DNA from: an uncultured Eubacteriales bacterium
GTDB lineage: Bacteria > Bacillota > Clostridia > Lachnospirales > Bianqueaceae
Length of the DNA stretch: 11,940 bases
Assembly: GCA_902493345.1 (NCBI GenBank)
Contig: CABUPM010000068.1
Location: 1 to 11,940 of the forward strand
Direction: 5' to 3'
The notes under the pieces were generated by a model. It did no database searches. It was given only the letters and a program-made list of their open reading frames with translations, and was not told the DNA's origin. The translations under genes were made by a program, and so were the position numbers. Positions 4,640 through 11,907 of the stretch are shown here, in pieces. Every line of letters starts with the position of its first letter. Position 1 is the stretch's first letter.

Positions 4640-6331
4640 TTAAGAATTCATGCTTTCTACCAGGTCGCTGATGTATGTAATGTGGTCGGTGTCGGTACTG
4701 GCCAGGATGCAGAAGACCTGATCTCCTTGGAATCGGAAATAATATTTACGGTACAAGGGAGAATCCGAATCCTGGGACCAGGCATCCTGCGTGATGTAAA
4801 GCTTGCCGCCGAGCAGCGCCAGCCCGGGGGATTCTTCAAAATCGTACTGGGGCTCTCGTTCCTGTAAAATCTGCAGGTATTCATGGACACGGTAAGAAGT
4901 ATCCGGAGCGTCTTCAGAGAAGAACAGGAGTGATCCGGAGGGAGCCTGAGAAGCTGAGAGGGCGGGCATTGCGAGGCATTCCAATGAGGCGTTTTCCAGA
5001 GAGGAAGCGGTCCAGAAATACTCTGCTGCATCCGAACCGGAGAGCATCTGAGGAGCGGAGAGGGTAAGTCCCATAACTGGATTGGAATAAACACTGTCTG
5101 TCAGGATGCCGGGCTGATACTCTTCATCATCGGAATAGGTCAGCTGAGCGGGATCCAACGGTGTGAAATGCTCTAAAAGAGCGTCCGCCTGAGGAGCCTT
5201 GTCCTCAAAGAACTGCATCCATAAGATCAGCAGACGGTCCTGATAAATGCGGACATAATAACGCAGGGTGGCAGGCGTGTCCTCATCCATCTGCAGGGTG
5301 CAGATCATGGACTGCCAGGAGGAACCGGCAATCTGTACCGGAGCCTCGGGCCTCTGTGACTGATAGTCCGGGGAAGAGGATAGGTCGGATTCGATCAGAT
5401 CCAGATACGGATCCAGCGACGAATCTTCCAATGGCAGCGTCTGTGAGACCAGGGTGACCATAAGCCGGCTGTCAGAGGTGATGGCCGCGATCTCATAGTA
5501 CAGATCTTCGGTATCTTCGTCTTCAAAGAACCAGGACATGTCCAGGGGCAGAGTAAAACGCAGATTAAGCCAGCGGCTTTCGTAGCTGTCGGTAGTATAG
5601 AACGGAGCGCAATAGGCGGACGTGGGAATGGACGGATCATAGAATCCGGAAAGCCAGGCCTCTTCACTGCCGGGGACAGAATTGACCTCCAGAAGCTGAA
5701 GATTTAACGCGATCCCGTTTTCGATACGGACGTAATAGACGTTTTTCTCTCCAAAAGGACTGTACCGCAGAAACTCCTGACCGCCGACATCGACCGAGGT
5801 AATGGTGGACTCGGAGGAGGGAAGAAAATCATAAGAATATTCATTTAAGAGATATTCCCGGGCATCCAGTTCCGGATCAATGGATTCGGAGAAGATGAGC
5901 AGCGCGGTGTCATTGTCCTCGGTGGTGCAGAGAAATTCGATGGCGGCACCGTCTCCAACTCCGGTGTAGGTATGTAGCTGACGTATGTAAGCGTCGGCGG
6001 AGACATAGGAGTTGGCGGGAACTTCGTAATATAAATGGAAAAAAGGATTGGAATAGGAATACGCGGTCGAGAGGCCAACGGTATAGAGAGACGAGGAAGC
6101 GTCATATAACCGACTATAGGCCTGCTCCAGATCGCCGATCTCTACATCGGAATTCGAGCCTCCCAACAGATCGTCCAAGGCCTCATCCAGAGTAGGAATC
6201 GAGTCCTCTTGGGAAGAATCCTCGGAGGATCCCTGCAGAAGCTGATTTTTCAGGGAATCAATCGATGTCGGAAGGGAAACACATCCGCAGCAAAGGCAGA
6301 GAAACAGACAGAAAAGATATCTTTTTTTCAT
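4640..6331 (-). CDS. Large lipoprotein with three divergent internal repeats
   Basis: I do not recognise a named family. It is 563 residues with a Cys-rich signal peptide (MKKRYLFCLFLCLCCGC); Cys17 after CCG is the likely lipid site, though Cys at -3 is unusual. A Ser/Asp/Glu linker (about 34-66) leads to three modules at about 88-235, 247-391 and 412-560. Each opens with a Y-x-[NS]-x4-L-x-[FY]-x2-P motif (SYSNPFFHLYYEVP, SYESRWLNLRFTLP, VYSNPVMGLTLSAP) and closes with an aromatic strand (VYYVRIENGIAL, RYYVRIYQDRLLIL, KYYFRFQGDQVFCIL). This resembles PsbP/DcrB-like surface domains, which is inference. The ATG at 6331 overlaps the pcp stop as ATGA and has GAGG upstream, so it is preferred over a start further out inside pcp. 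It is translationally coupled to pcp. Confidence 0.8.
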   Translation of the reverse strand: MKKRYLFCLFLCLCCGCVSLPTSIDSLKNQLLQGSSEDSSQEDSIPTLDEALDDLLGGSNSDVEIGDLEQAYSRLYDASSSLYTVGLSTAYSYSNPFFHLYYEVPANSYVSADAYIRQLHTYTGVGDGAAIEFLCTTEDNDTALLIFSESIDPELDAREYLLNEYSYDFLPSSESTITSVDVGGQEFLRYSPFGEKNVYYVRIENGIALNLQLLEVNSVPGSEEAWLSGFYDPSIPTSAYCAPFYTTDSYESRWLNLRFTLPLDMSWFFEDEDTEDLYYEIAAITSDSRLMVTLVSQTLPLEDSSLDPYLDLIESDLSSSPDYQSQRPEAPVQIAGSSWQSMICTLQMDEDTPATLRYYVRIYQDRLLILWMQFFEDKAPQADALLEHFTPLDPAQLTYSDDEEYQPGILTDSVYSNPVMGLTLSAPQMLSGSDAAEYFWTASSLENASLECLAMPALSASQAPSGSLLFFSEDAPDTSYRVHEYLQILQEREPQYDFEESPGLALLGGKLYITQDAWSQDSDSPLYRKYYFRFQGDQVFCILASTDTDHITYISDLVESMNS

Positions 6332-6939
6332 TGGATTGACCTCTTCAGATAAAGGATAGTCTGCGTGAGTACGGACAGGCAGGAAGCGGAAGAGAGCTTT
6401 GGAGTCTCTTCCGGAAGGCCCAGCTGCTCCGTCAGATAGGGCAGGTGGACAAAATCGCACTGACAATGCAGGCCTGTGGAACGGATATGGTGCATTGCCT
6501 GATAAAACAGACAATTGCAGACAAAAGTCCCGGCGCTATTGGAGATTCCGGCCGGCAGCCAGAGCTTCTGCAGGTGCTGGACCAGAGGAGCCAGCGGAAG
6601 ATTGGCAAAGTACGCATCCGGCCCTTCGGGGACAACAGGAAGCTCCTGGGGCATATATCCGATATTGTCCGGAATGCGCGCGCTCATGCAGTTGATGGCG
6701 ACACGCTCAAAGGTAACCTGTTTGCGGCCTGCGGCTTGTCCCAGCATGAGCAGCAGATCCGGCTGCTGCTCATCCAGGAGATGAAGCAGCCGGCGCGGTC
6801 CTTCAATAAACTGCGTCGGTAAGACCTCTTTATGGATCTGAAGCTCTTCCAGATGGTCGGGTAAGCGATTCAGAATCTCCAGAGAGGAGTTTTGAGAATC
6901 TGTGCCAAAAGGATCAAAGGATGTAAGAAGGATGTTCAT
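6328..6939 (-). CDS. pcp: Pyroglutamyl peptidase I (pyrrolidone-carboxylate peptidase, family C15)
   Basis: This is a cytoplasmic cysteine peptidase that removes N-terminal pyroglutamate from peptides. Length 203 matches the family (about 200-215). The N-terminus ILLTSFDPFG is the family's hallmark. The catalytic triad is visible: Glu78 in GRKQVTFERVAIN, Cys141 in AGTFVCN and His165 in DFVHLPYL, spaced as in Bacillus enzymes (81/144/168). GGAGGG lies before the ATG and a good promoter lies at 7008-7036. It is first in a two-gene operon with the lipoprotein at 4640-6331, whose start overlaps its stop by 4 bases. Why these two are coupled is unclear. Confidence 0.93.
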   Translation of the reverse strand: MNILLTSFDPFGTDSQNSSLEILNRLPDHLEELQIHKEVLPTQFIEGPRRLLHLLDEQQPDLLLMLGQAAGRKQVTFERVAINCMSARIPDNIGYMPQELPVVPEGPDAYFANLPLAPLVQHLQKLWLPAGISNSAGTFVCNCLFYQAMHHIRSTGLHCQCDFVHLPYLTEQLGLPEETPKLSSASCLSVLTQTILYLKRSIQ

Positions 6940-6989
6940 AATTCGAGCCCTCCAATACAGGTTTTTATAAAAAATTCAGGAAAATAGTC

Positions 6990-7017
6990 TTTACTTTTGC
7001 CGAGTTTATTATATAAT
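6990..7017 (+). promoter_or_regulatory. Probable promoter of the COG0523 operon (rightward)
   Basis: TTTACT (6990-6995), a 16-base spacer and TATAAT (7012-7017) face right, with the likely transcript start near 7024. The -35 is weaker than in the other promoters here. Its -10 overlaps the pcp -10 on the other strand, so the two polymerases should exclude each other. I see no Zur-like box. Confidence 0.55.
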
Positions 7018-7036
7018 AATTGTGATATGATTGCAA
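7008..7036 (-). promoter_or_regulatory. pcp promoter (leftward)
   Basis: On the minus strand TTGCAA (7036-7031), a 17-base spacer and TATAAT (7013-7008) make a strong sigma-A promoter about 70 bases before the pcp ATG. Its -10 overlaps that of the rightward promoter inside the perfect palindrome TTATTATATAATAA (7006-7019). Confidence 0.75.
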
Positions 7037-7065
7037 GTATTATATCCATAGGAGCGGGGCAAAAC

Positions 7066-7131
7066 ATGGGCCGCTGTTCCGGTGACTATATTTATAAGAA
7101 AAGGGGAAACAGATATGAAAACGACGATTGA
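7066..7131 (+). promoter_or_regulatory. Candidate leader peptide frame overlapping the COG0523 start
   Basis: Within the untranslated leader an ATG at 7066, 11 bases after GGAG (7051-7054), opens a 21-residue frame (MGRCSGDYIYKKRGNRYEND, then D) that runs past the ATG of the GTPase gene and stops at 7131. An in-frame ATG at 7027 would lie almost at the transcript start. A modest stem (GCGG 7054-7057 with CCGC 7071-7074, plus GGA/TCC) covers the same region. Overlap in another frame could couple or attenuate translation. The peptide has no recognisable metal-binding motif. Confidence 0.25.
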
Positions 7132-8224
7132 TGTTATTTCCGGATTTCTGGGAGCAGGTAAGACGACATTGATCAAGAAGCTGTTAAAGGACGGCCTGCA
7201 GGGAGAAAAGGTCGTATTGATTGAAAATGAATTCGGCGAGATCGGAATCGACGGAGGATTTTTGAAGGAGGCGGGGATTCAGATTACAGAGATGAATTCC
7301 GGCTGTATCTGCTGTACGCTGGTAGGAGATTTTGCCAAGGCGCTGCAGGAAGTTCTGAGCCAGTACGCGCCGGATCGGATTCTGATCGAGCCGTCCGGAG
7401 TAGGCAAGCTGTCCGATGTTGTGGAGGCAGTACACGGAATCGCGGATAAGATGCCGGAAGTGCAGCTGGGCGGCAGTGTAACGGTTGCCGATGTCTCCAA
7501 GTGCAAGATGTACATGAAGAACTTTGGCGAATTCTATAATAACCAGATTGAGAGCGCGGGCACTATCGTTCTGAGCCGGACACAGAAGGCTTCTGAGGAT
7601 AAGGTGGAAGAGTGCGTACAGCTCATTAGAGAGCATAATCCTAAGGCGACGATCATCACGACTCCGTGGGACGAGCTGGCAGGCGAGCAGATTCTGGCGG
7701 CAATGACAGAGGGCAGTTCCCTGGAGGAGGAAATGATGGAGGAGATGCATGAGCATCATCACCATCATGATGATGACGAGGAGTGCTGCTGCCACGATCA
7801 TGAGCATCATCACCATCATGATGACGACGAGGAGTGCTGCTGCCATGGCCACGAGCATCATCATCACGACCACGACGATGATGATGACGAGGAGTGCTGC
7901 TGCCATGATCACGAGCATCACCATCACCACCATCATCACGGTCATGACGCGGATGAAGTATTTACAAGCTGGGGCTTTGAGACGGCGAGAAAGTATACAG
8001 AGCAGGAGATTCACGATGCGTTGGCGGCGCTGGATGGCGGAGAATACGGCGTGATTCTGCGTGCCAAGGGATATGTACCGGATGCTCAGGGCGGATGGAT
8101 TCATTTTGATTTCGTTCCCGGTGAGGCAGAGGTGCGTCACGGCAGCGCGGAAGTGGAGGGCCGTGTGTGCGTAATCGGAAGCAATCTGGCCGAGGACAAG
8201 CTGGCGGGCCTGTTCCGTAAGTAA
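7115..8224 (+). CDS. COG0523 (CobW/YciC-type) metallochaperone GTPase with His/Asp/Cys repeat insert
   Basis: This 369-residue P-loop GTPase is thought to deliver or guard a metal, probably zinc. Visible motifs: Walker A GFLGAGKT at 10-17, the IENEFGEIGID segment at 36-46, the family's metal motif C64-I-C66-C67, IEPSGVG at 91-97, and SRTQ at 154-157 where NKxD is usual. Residues 211-278 are an insert rich in His, Asp, Glu and Cys with three ECCCH groups. The CobW C-terminal domain (TSWGFETARKY to the end, about 284-369) follows. Start: ATG at 7115 after AAGGGG; a GTG at 7082 lacks a site. First gene of the rightward operon. The insert suggests metal storage as well as delivery; cobalt or nickel remain possible. 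Confidence 0.92.
   Translation: MKTTIDVISGFLGAGKTTLIKKLLKDGLQGEKVVLIENEFGEIGIDGGFLKEAGIQITEMNSGCICCTLVGDFAKALQEVLSQYAPDRILIEPSGVGKLSDVVEAVHGIADKMPEVQLGGSVTVADVSKCKMYMKNFGEFYNNQIESAGTIVLSRTQKASEDKVEECVQLIREHNPKATIITTPWDELAGEQILAAMTEGSSLEEEMMEEMHEHHHHHDDDEECCCHDHEHHHHHDDDEECCCHGHEHHHHDHDDDDDEECCCHDHEHHHHHHHHGHDADEVFTSWGFETARKYTEQEIHDALAALDGGEYGVILRAKGYVPDAQGGWIHFDFVPGEAEVRHGSAEVEGRVCVIGSNLAEDKLAGLFRK
7748..7948 (+). repeat. Tandem repeat coding for the metal-binding insert
   Basis: Three and a half imperfect units: 7748-7798 (51 bases), 7799-7849 (51), 7850-7909 (60) and a His-only tail 7910-7948. Each full unit encodes HEHHHH, an Asp run, EECCCH and then D or G. The block GAGGAGTGCTGCTGCCA recurs in all three, so recent copying is likely. 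Runs of CAT/CAC and GAT/GAC codons make length change by slippage easy. Confidence 0.9.
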
Positions 8225-8266
8225 AATAAGAGAAGTAAGGACGATTCCTAAGGGAGAAAGCACTAT

Positions 8267-9205
8267 ATGGGAAAAAGGAAAAAGCTCTCCAAAGAGCAAC
8301 TAAGAGCGAATATAATCTTCAGCATCATGATGTTTGCGGTGGCATTGATTGTTTTAGCGCTGGGGATTTGGCTGATCCGGACGCTTACCGGCGCGGATAT
8401 TTCGGATAAGGCAAGAGATACGGAGGAGAGCCGGACGGCTCAGGTTATCAGCATTCCGGAACCGCAGCTGATCAGTAAGCCGGAGGAAAGCTCGGAGGAG
8501 AGCAGCCTCCCGGAGGAATCATCCAATGCAGCAGAAGAGAGCTCGGATATGGTGTTTGCGGAGAGCTCCGAGGAGGAAAGTTCTTTCGAGGAAAGTTCCG
8601 AAGAAGAAGTTTCCGTAGAGGAGAGCGTACCGCCGGTGACCAATGAGTATTTCGCAGATGCTGCATTTATTGGAAATTCACTGACCGAAGGGCTGTTCAT
8701 GTATACGGATATTGATGATCAGGCGGATGGATTCTATACGGTTGGGCTGAATGTATCCAGCGCGCAGAGCGACGCGTTTGTAGATGACACATATACGCTG
8801 GATCAGGCCCTTACGTGGAAGGATTACCGCAAGGTATATGTAATGATGGGTCTGAATGAAGTGGGCTGGCCGGATGTGGACAGTTTTATCAGTGAATATA
8901 CCAGCCTTTTGCATCAGGTGGAGCGGGACTGCCCTGAGGCACGGATCTATGTGCAGTCCATTCTGCCGGTAAGCGCGGCGCGTTCCAGTGAGGGCGATTC
9001 TATCAACAACAGCAATATCAGAAGATTCAATGAGAAGATTCAGGAGATGGCGGAGAACAACAACTGGACCTATCTCAATGTGTGGGAAGCCATTGCCGAT
9101 GAAGACGGTGAGCTGCCCTCAGACGCGGCGTCGGACGGCGTCCATTTCGGACCGGAGTACATGGAGATCTGGCTGCGATACCTGAGGGAACATGCATCGG
9201 CGTAA
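8267..9205 (+). CDS. Membrane-anchored SGNH/GDSL-type hydrolase
   Basis: This 312-residue protein probably removes ester groups (for example O-acetyl) from a wall or extracellular polymer; the substrate is unknown. Topology: a basic cytoplasmic start, one membrane helix at about 14-37 (IIFSIMMFAVALIVLALGIW), a long Ser/Glu linker (about 72-120) of ESSEE-type repeats, then an extracellular SGNH domain. Blocks seen: FIGNSLTEG with Ser138, MMGLNEVGW with Gly195 and Asn197, and SDGVHFG with Asp290 and His293. Block I reads GNSL instead of GDSL, as in many SGNH proteins. AAGGGAG precedes the ATG. It lies 42 bases after the GTPase gene and 21 bases before the next, with no terminator between. Confidence 0.87.
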   Translation: MGKRKKLSKEQLRANIIFSIMMFAVALIVLALGIWLIRTLTGADISDKARDTEESRTAQVISIPEPQLISKPEESSEESSLPEESSNAAEESSDMVFAESSEEESSFEESSEEEVSVEESVPPVTNEYFADAAFIGNSLTEGLFMYTDIDDQADGFYTVGLNVSSAQSDAFVDDTYTLDQALTWKDYRKVYVMMGLNEVGWPDVDSFISEYTSLLHQVERDCPEARIYVQSILPVSAARSSEGDSINNSNIRRFNEKIQEMAENNNWTYLNVWEAIADEDGELPSDAASDGVHFGPEYMEIWLRYLREHASA

Positions 9206-9226
9206 AAGAATAAGGGGATGAATGTT

Positions 9227-9703
9227 ATGAAGAAATTTGGTTTGATTTTGATGTGCATGATGATGGTTGTGCTGAGCGCATGCGCAGGCGGGACGACGGC
9301 AAAGGAGCTGAACATGACAGAGCTTGCGGAAAAGCTGAAGACTTCCGGAGCTTTCGAGCAGAATATCAGCAGCACGATGGCGCAGGTCAAGGCGGAGAAG
9401 GCGGTAAAGATGTACGGAGCGGACGCGGCGGATGTGCAGGACGCGGTATATTATACCTGCGTTGGAGCGACAGCCGCGGAGATTCTGATCTTCCAGTGCC
9501 CGGATGAAGCGGCGGCCAAGCGGGTATACGCGCTGGCGGATACCCATCTGACAGACTTGCAGAATACCTATCAGTCCTACGCGCCCGCGGAAGCGCAGAA
9601 GGTAGCCAACGCGGTTAAGCAGCAGTATGGTAAGTATGTGATTGTTGTCGTATCATCGGATGCGGATATTGTCAAGTCGGTGATTGCGGAGGAGACAAAG
9701 TGA
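9227..9703 (+). CDS. DUF4358-type lipoprotein
   Basis: This is a 158-residue lipoprotein of unknown function. The signal peptide MKKFGLILMCMMMVVLSAC ends in a standard lipobox (LSAC, Cys19). The remainder matches the DUF4358 pattern: a helical start (ELNMTELAEKLKTSGAF), a middle YYTCVGATAAEILIFQCPDE, a long helix over the Ala-rich middle, and the end YGKYVIVVVSSDADIVKSVI. The ATG at 9227 is preferred to the one at 9218 because AAGGGG (9212-9217) is 9 bases away from it but touches the latter. Its stop overlaps the next start (TGATG), so translation is coupled. It follows an SGNH hydrolase; a joint envelope role is inference. Confidence 0.8.
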   Translation: MKKFGLILMCMMMVVLSACAGGTTAKELNMTELAEKLKTSGAFEQNISSTMAQVKAEKAVKMYGADAADVQDAVYYTCVGATAAEILIFQCPDEAAAKRVYALADTHLTDLQNTYQSYAPAEAQKVANAVKQQYGKYVIVVVSSDADIVKSVIAEETK

Positions 9704-10656
9704 TGGCACAGCAGAGCATTCCGGTATATGTGCTGGCTGGATTCCTGGAGAGCGGTAAGACAACGATGATCCGGGAGCTGCTGGAGGATCCGGAGTTTAC
9801 AGAAGGCGAGAAGACACTGCTGATCGTGTGCGAAGAGGGCGAGGAAGAATTTTCGGAGGCGCTCCTTAAGCGCAGCAATACAGTGATGACGACTGTGGAC
9901 AAGCTGGAAGATATGACGTACGGATATCTGGCGAAGCTGAACAAAAAAGAAAAGCCGCAGCGGGTGATCCTGGAGTATAACGGCACCTGGTCGCTGGAAG
10001 CGCTGATGCAGCATGAGCTGCCGGCGGCATGGGAGTTCGCGCAGATCATTACGCCGGTTAACGCGGAGACCTTTGACCTGTATATCAAGAACATGCGTCA
10101 GATGATGGTAGAGCATCTGACCTACGCGGACCTGATTATTTTCAACCGTTGTACGGATGAGACGCCGGTTAAGGTCTATTGGCGCAACATGAAGATGATC
10201 AACCGCGCCGCTATGCTGATTTTTGAAAAAGCGGGCGGAGATGTCATTGAAGTCAGCGGAGAGGATATCCTGCCGTATGATCTCAAAGCACCGGTAATCG
10301 AGATTAAGGATGACGACTTTGGAATATGGTATGTGGATGCCATGGAAAATCCGGATCGGTACGAGGGCAAGACCGTACAGTTTACCGGAATGGCCTACAG
10401 AGAGCCGAACTTCCCGGCGGGTTATTTTGTACCCGGCCGTTTTGCCATGACCTGCTGCGCCAATGATATGCAGTTTATGGGATATCTGTGCAAAAGCAAA
10501 GTGGCGGAAAAGCTCAAAAAGGATACATGGGTGGAGGTAACGGCAGTCGTTCACCATGAGTATATGGAGGCCTATGGCGGGCAAGCGCCGGTGTTGTATG
10601 CCAAGCGTGTAGCGCCGGGAGTCAAGCCGGAGAACGAGTATGTCTACCTATATTAA
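9703..10656 (+). CDS. COG0523-like GTPase fused to a YcgQ-like (DUF1980/TIGR03943) C-terminal domain
   Basis: This 317-residue protein has two parts. Residues 1-195 are a P-loop GTPase of COG0523 type: Walker A GFLESGKTT at 13-21, RVILEYNGTW at 87-96, and NRCTD at 148-152 as guanine-specificity motif. The CxCC metal motif is absent; the matching area reads RSNTVMTTVDKLEDM. Residues 205-303 (VQFTGMAYREPNFPAGYFVPG, shown here to one residue past YFVP, then RFAMTCCAND with Cys251 and Cys252) resemble the C-terminal domain of YcgQ/TIGR03943 proteins, partners of the YcgR/DUF318 permeases. The ATG at 9703 overlaps the previous stop, with GGAGGA 9 bases upstream. The CobW C-terminal domain is replaced. 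A metal-linked role is inferred; the permease partner is not in the window. Confidence 0.8.
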   Translation: MAQQSIPVYVLAGFLESGKTTMIRELLEDPEFTEGEKTLLIVCEEGEEEFSEALLKRSNTVMTTVDKLEDMTYGYLAKLNKKEKPQRVILEYNGTWSLEALMQHELPAAWEFAQIITPVNAETFDLYIKNMRQMMVEHLTYADLIIFNRCTDETPVKVYWRNMKMINRAAMLIFEKAGGDVIEVSGEDILPYDLKAPVIEIKDDDFGIWYVDAMENPDRYEGKTVQFTGMAYREPNFPAGYFVPGRFAMTCCANDMQFMGYLCKSKVAEKLKKDTWVEVTAVVHHEYMEAYGGQAPVLYAKRVAPGVKPENEYVYLY

Positions 10657-11893
10657 AGAACTGGGACAGAAGGCCAAGGCAGCGGCGGCGGATCTTGCCG
10701 GGTTGACCCGGCAGGAAAAGAACGTGTGCCTGAGAGCGGCAGCGGACCAGTTGATAGCGGATGCTGAGCCGATCCTACGGGCCAATGCGCGGGATATGGC
10801 GGAGGCGGCCCGGAAAGGGATGAAGGAGTCTCTGCAGGATCGCCTGAAGCTTACCGAAAAAAGGATACAGGCCATGGCAGAGGGGCTGCGCCAGGTGGCG
10901 GAGCTTCTGGATCCGATCGGAGAGACCGTGATGGAGACGGTGCGGCCCAATGGACTGATATTGAAGCAGGTACGGGTTCCGATCGGCGTGATCGGGATCA
11001 TCTATGAGGCAAGACCCAATGTGACGGCTGACGCGTTTGCGCTGTGCTTTAAGACTGGCAATGCGGTGATACTGCGCGGCGGCAGTGACGCGATCTGCTC
11101 CAATCGGGCGATTGCGGCATCGCTGCGTGCGGCAATCGGCAATATGGGCTATAACGCGGACGCGGTTCAGGTAGTGGAGGATATCTCCAGAGAATGCGCG
11201 GCAGAGATGATGCGGCTGCGGGAATCGATCGATGTGCTGATCCCTCGGGGCGGCGCCGGCCTGATACGCAGCGTCGTGGAAAACAGTACGGTGCCGGTGA
11301 TTGAGACCGGCAGCGGCAATTGCCATATTTATGTGGACAGGGATGCGGATCTGGACATGGCGGTGCGGATCATACATAACGCGAAGACACAGCGGACCGG
11401 TGTGTGCAATGCCTGTGAGTCCCTTGTGATTCATGAGGCAATAGCCGAAGAGGCGATCTCGCGGATTGCGAAAGATCTTCTGGCAGCGGGTGTGGAGATT
11501 CGCGGCGATGAACGGGTGTGCCGTCTGGTACCGCAAGCGGTGCCGGCGACGGAGCAGGATTGGGGTACGGAGTACCTGGATCTGATTATTTCAGTGAAGA
11601 CAGTGGCTTCGTTGGACGAGGCGATTGCGCATATCAATCGTTATAATACCAAGCATTCCGAGGCGATCATAACCCGGAACGCGGAGGCGGCGCAGCGTTT
11701 CCTGCGGCAGGTAGATGCAGCCTGCGTATATGTGAATGCATCGACAAGATTTACCGACGGATATGAGTTCGGATTTGGCGCAGAGATCGGAATCAGTACG
11801 CAGAAGCTTCATGCAAGGGGGCCGATGGGCCTCTTGGCTTTGACGACCACCAAATATGAGATTACCGGAACCGGTCAGGTACGGGAAATCTAA
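10640..11893 (+). CDS. proA: Glutamate-5-semialdehyde dehydrogenase (gamma-glutamyl phosphate reductase)
   Basis: This cytoplasmic enzyme reduces gamma-glutamyl phosphate to glutamate-5-semialdehyde with NADPH, the second step of proline synthesis. Its 417 residues are the usual length. Family signatures: VPIGVIGIIYEARPNVTADA (112-131), LRGGSDA, DVLIPRGGAGLI, the catalytic Cys256 in RTGVCNACESL, HSEAIIT, and near the end FGFGAEIGISTQKLHARGPM. The ATG overlaps the previous gene by 17 bases, with GGAG 7 bases upstream. proB is not in the window and may lie elsewhere. Co-transcription with metal-linked genes looks unusual. Confidence 0.97.
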   Translation: MSTYIKELGQKAKAAAADLAGLTRQEKNVCLRAAADQLIADAEPILRANARDMAEAARKGMKESLQDRLKLTEKRIQAMAEGLRQVAELLDPIGETVMETVRPNGLILKQVRVPIGVIGIIYEARPNVTADAFALCFKTGNAVILRGGSDAICSNRAIAASLRAAIGNMGYNADAVQVVEDISRECAAEMMRLRESIDVLIPRGGAGLIRSVVENSTVPVIETGSGNCHIYVDRDADLDMAVRIIHNAKTQRTGVCNACESLVIHEAIAEEAISRIAKDLLAAGVEIRGDERVCRLVPQAVPATEQDWGTEYLDLIISVKTVASLDEAIAHINRYNTKHSEAIITRNAEAAQRFLRQVDAACVYVNASTRFTDGYEFGFGAEIGISTQKLHARGPMGLLALTTTKYEITGTGQVREI

Positions 11894-11907
11894 AAAGGAG
11901 TTTACGA

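Noticed and set aside
6332..6514. 61-residue N-terminal extension of the large lipoprotein
   Set aside because: It would run inside pcp and bury the signal peptide. The ATG at 6331 has a ribosome site, an ATGA overlap and a lipoprotein signal right after it.
6960..7114. Zur box or a known metal riboswitch upstream of the COG0523 operon
   Set aside because: I looked for a Zur-like palindrome and for known riboswitch cores and saw none. The only clear palindrome is AT-only and coincides with the -10 boxes.
7748..7948. Possible CRISPR-like array or microsatellite without coding role
   Set aside because: Units are adjacent with no spacers and keep the reading frame of the GTPase throughout, so this is a coding repeat.
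7184..8299. Long open frame on the minus strand (371 residues) opposite the COG0523 gene
   Set aside because: It is the mirror of a well-supported GTPase gene. Its Val/Met/Leu-rich core is only the reverse complement of the His/Asp codon repeat, and it lacks a ribosome site and family resemblance.
9577..10584. Open frame of 335 residues on the minus strand opposite the second GTPase
   Set aside because: The plus-strand gene has clear motifs and coupled starts. The antisense frame has a shadow composition rich in His, Arg and Leu and no recognisable domain.
10775..11536. Open frame of 253 residues on the minus strand inside proA
   Set aside because: proA is certain; the antisense frame is a by-product of its codon use.
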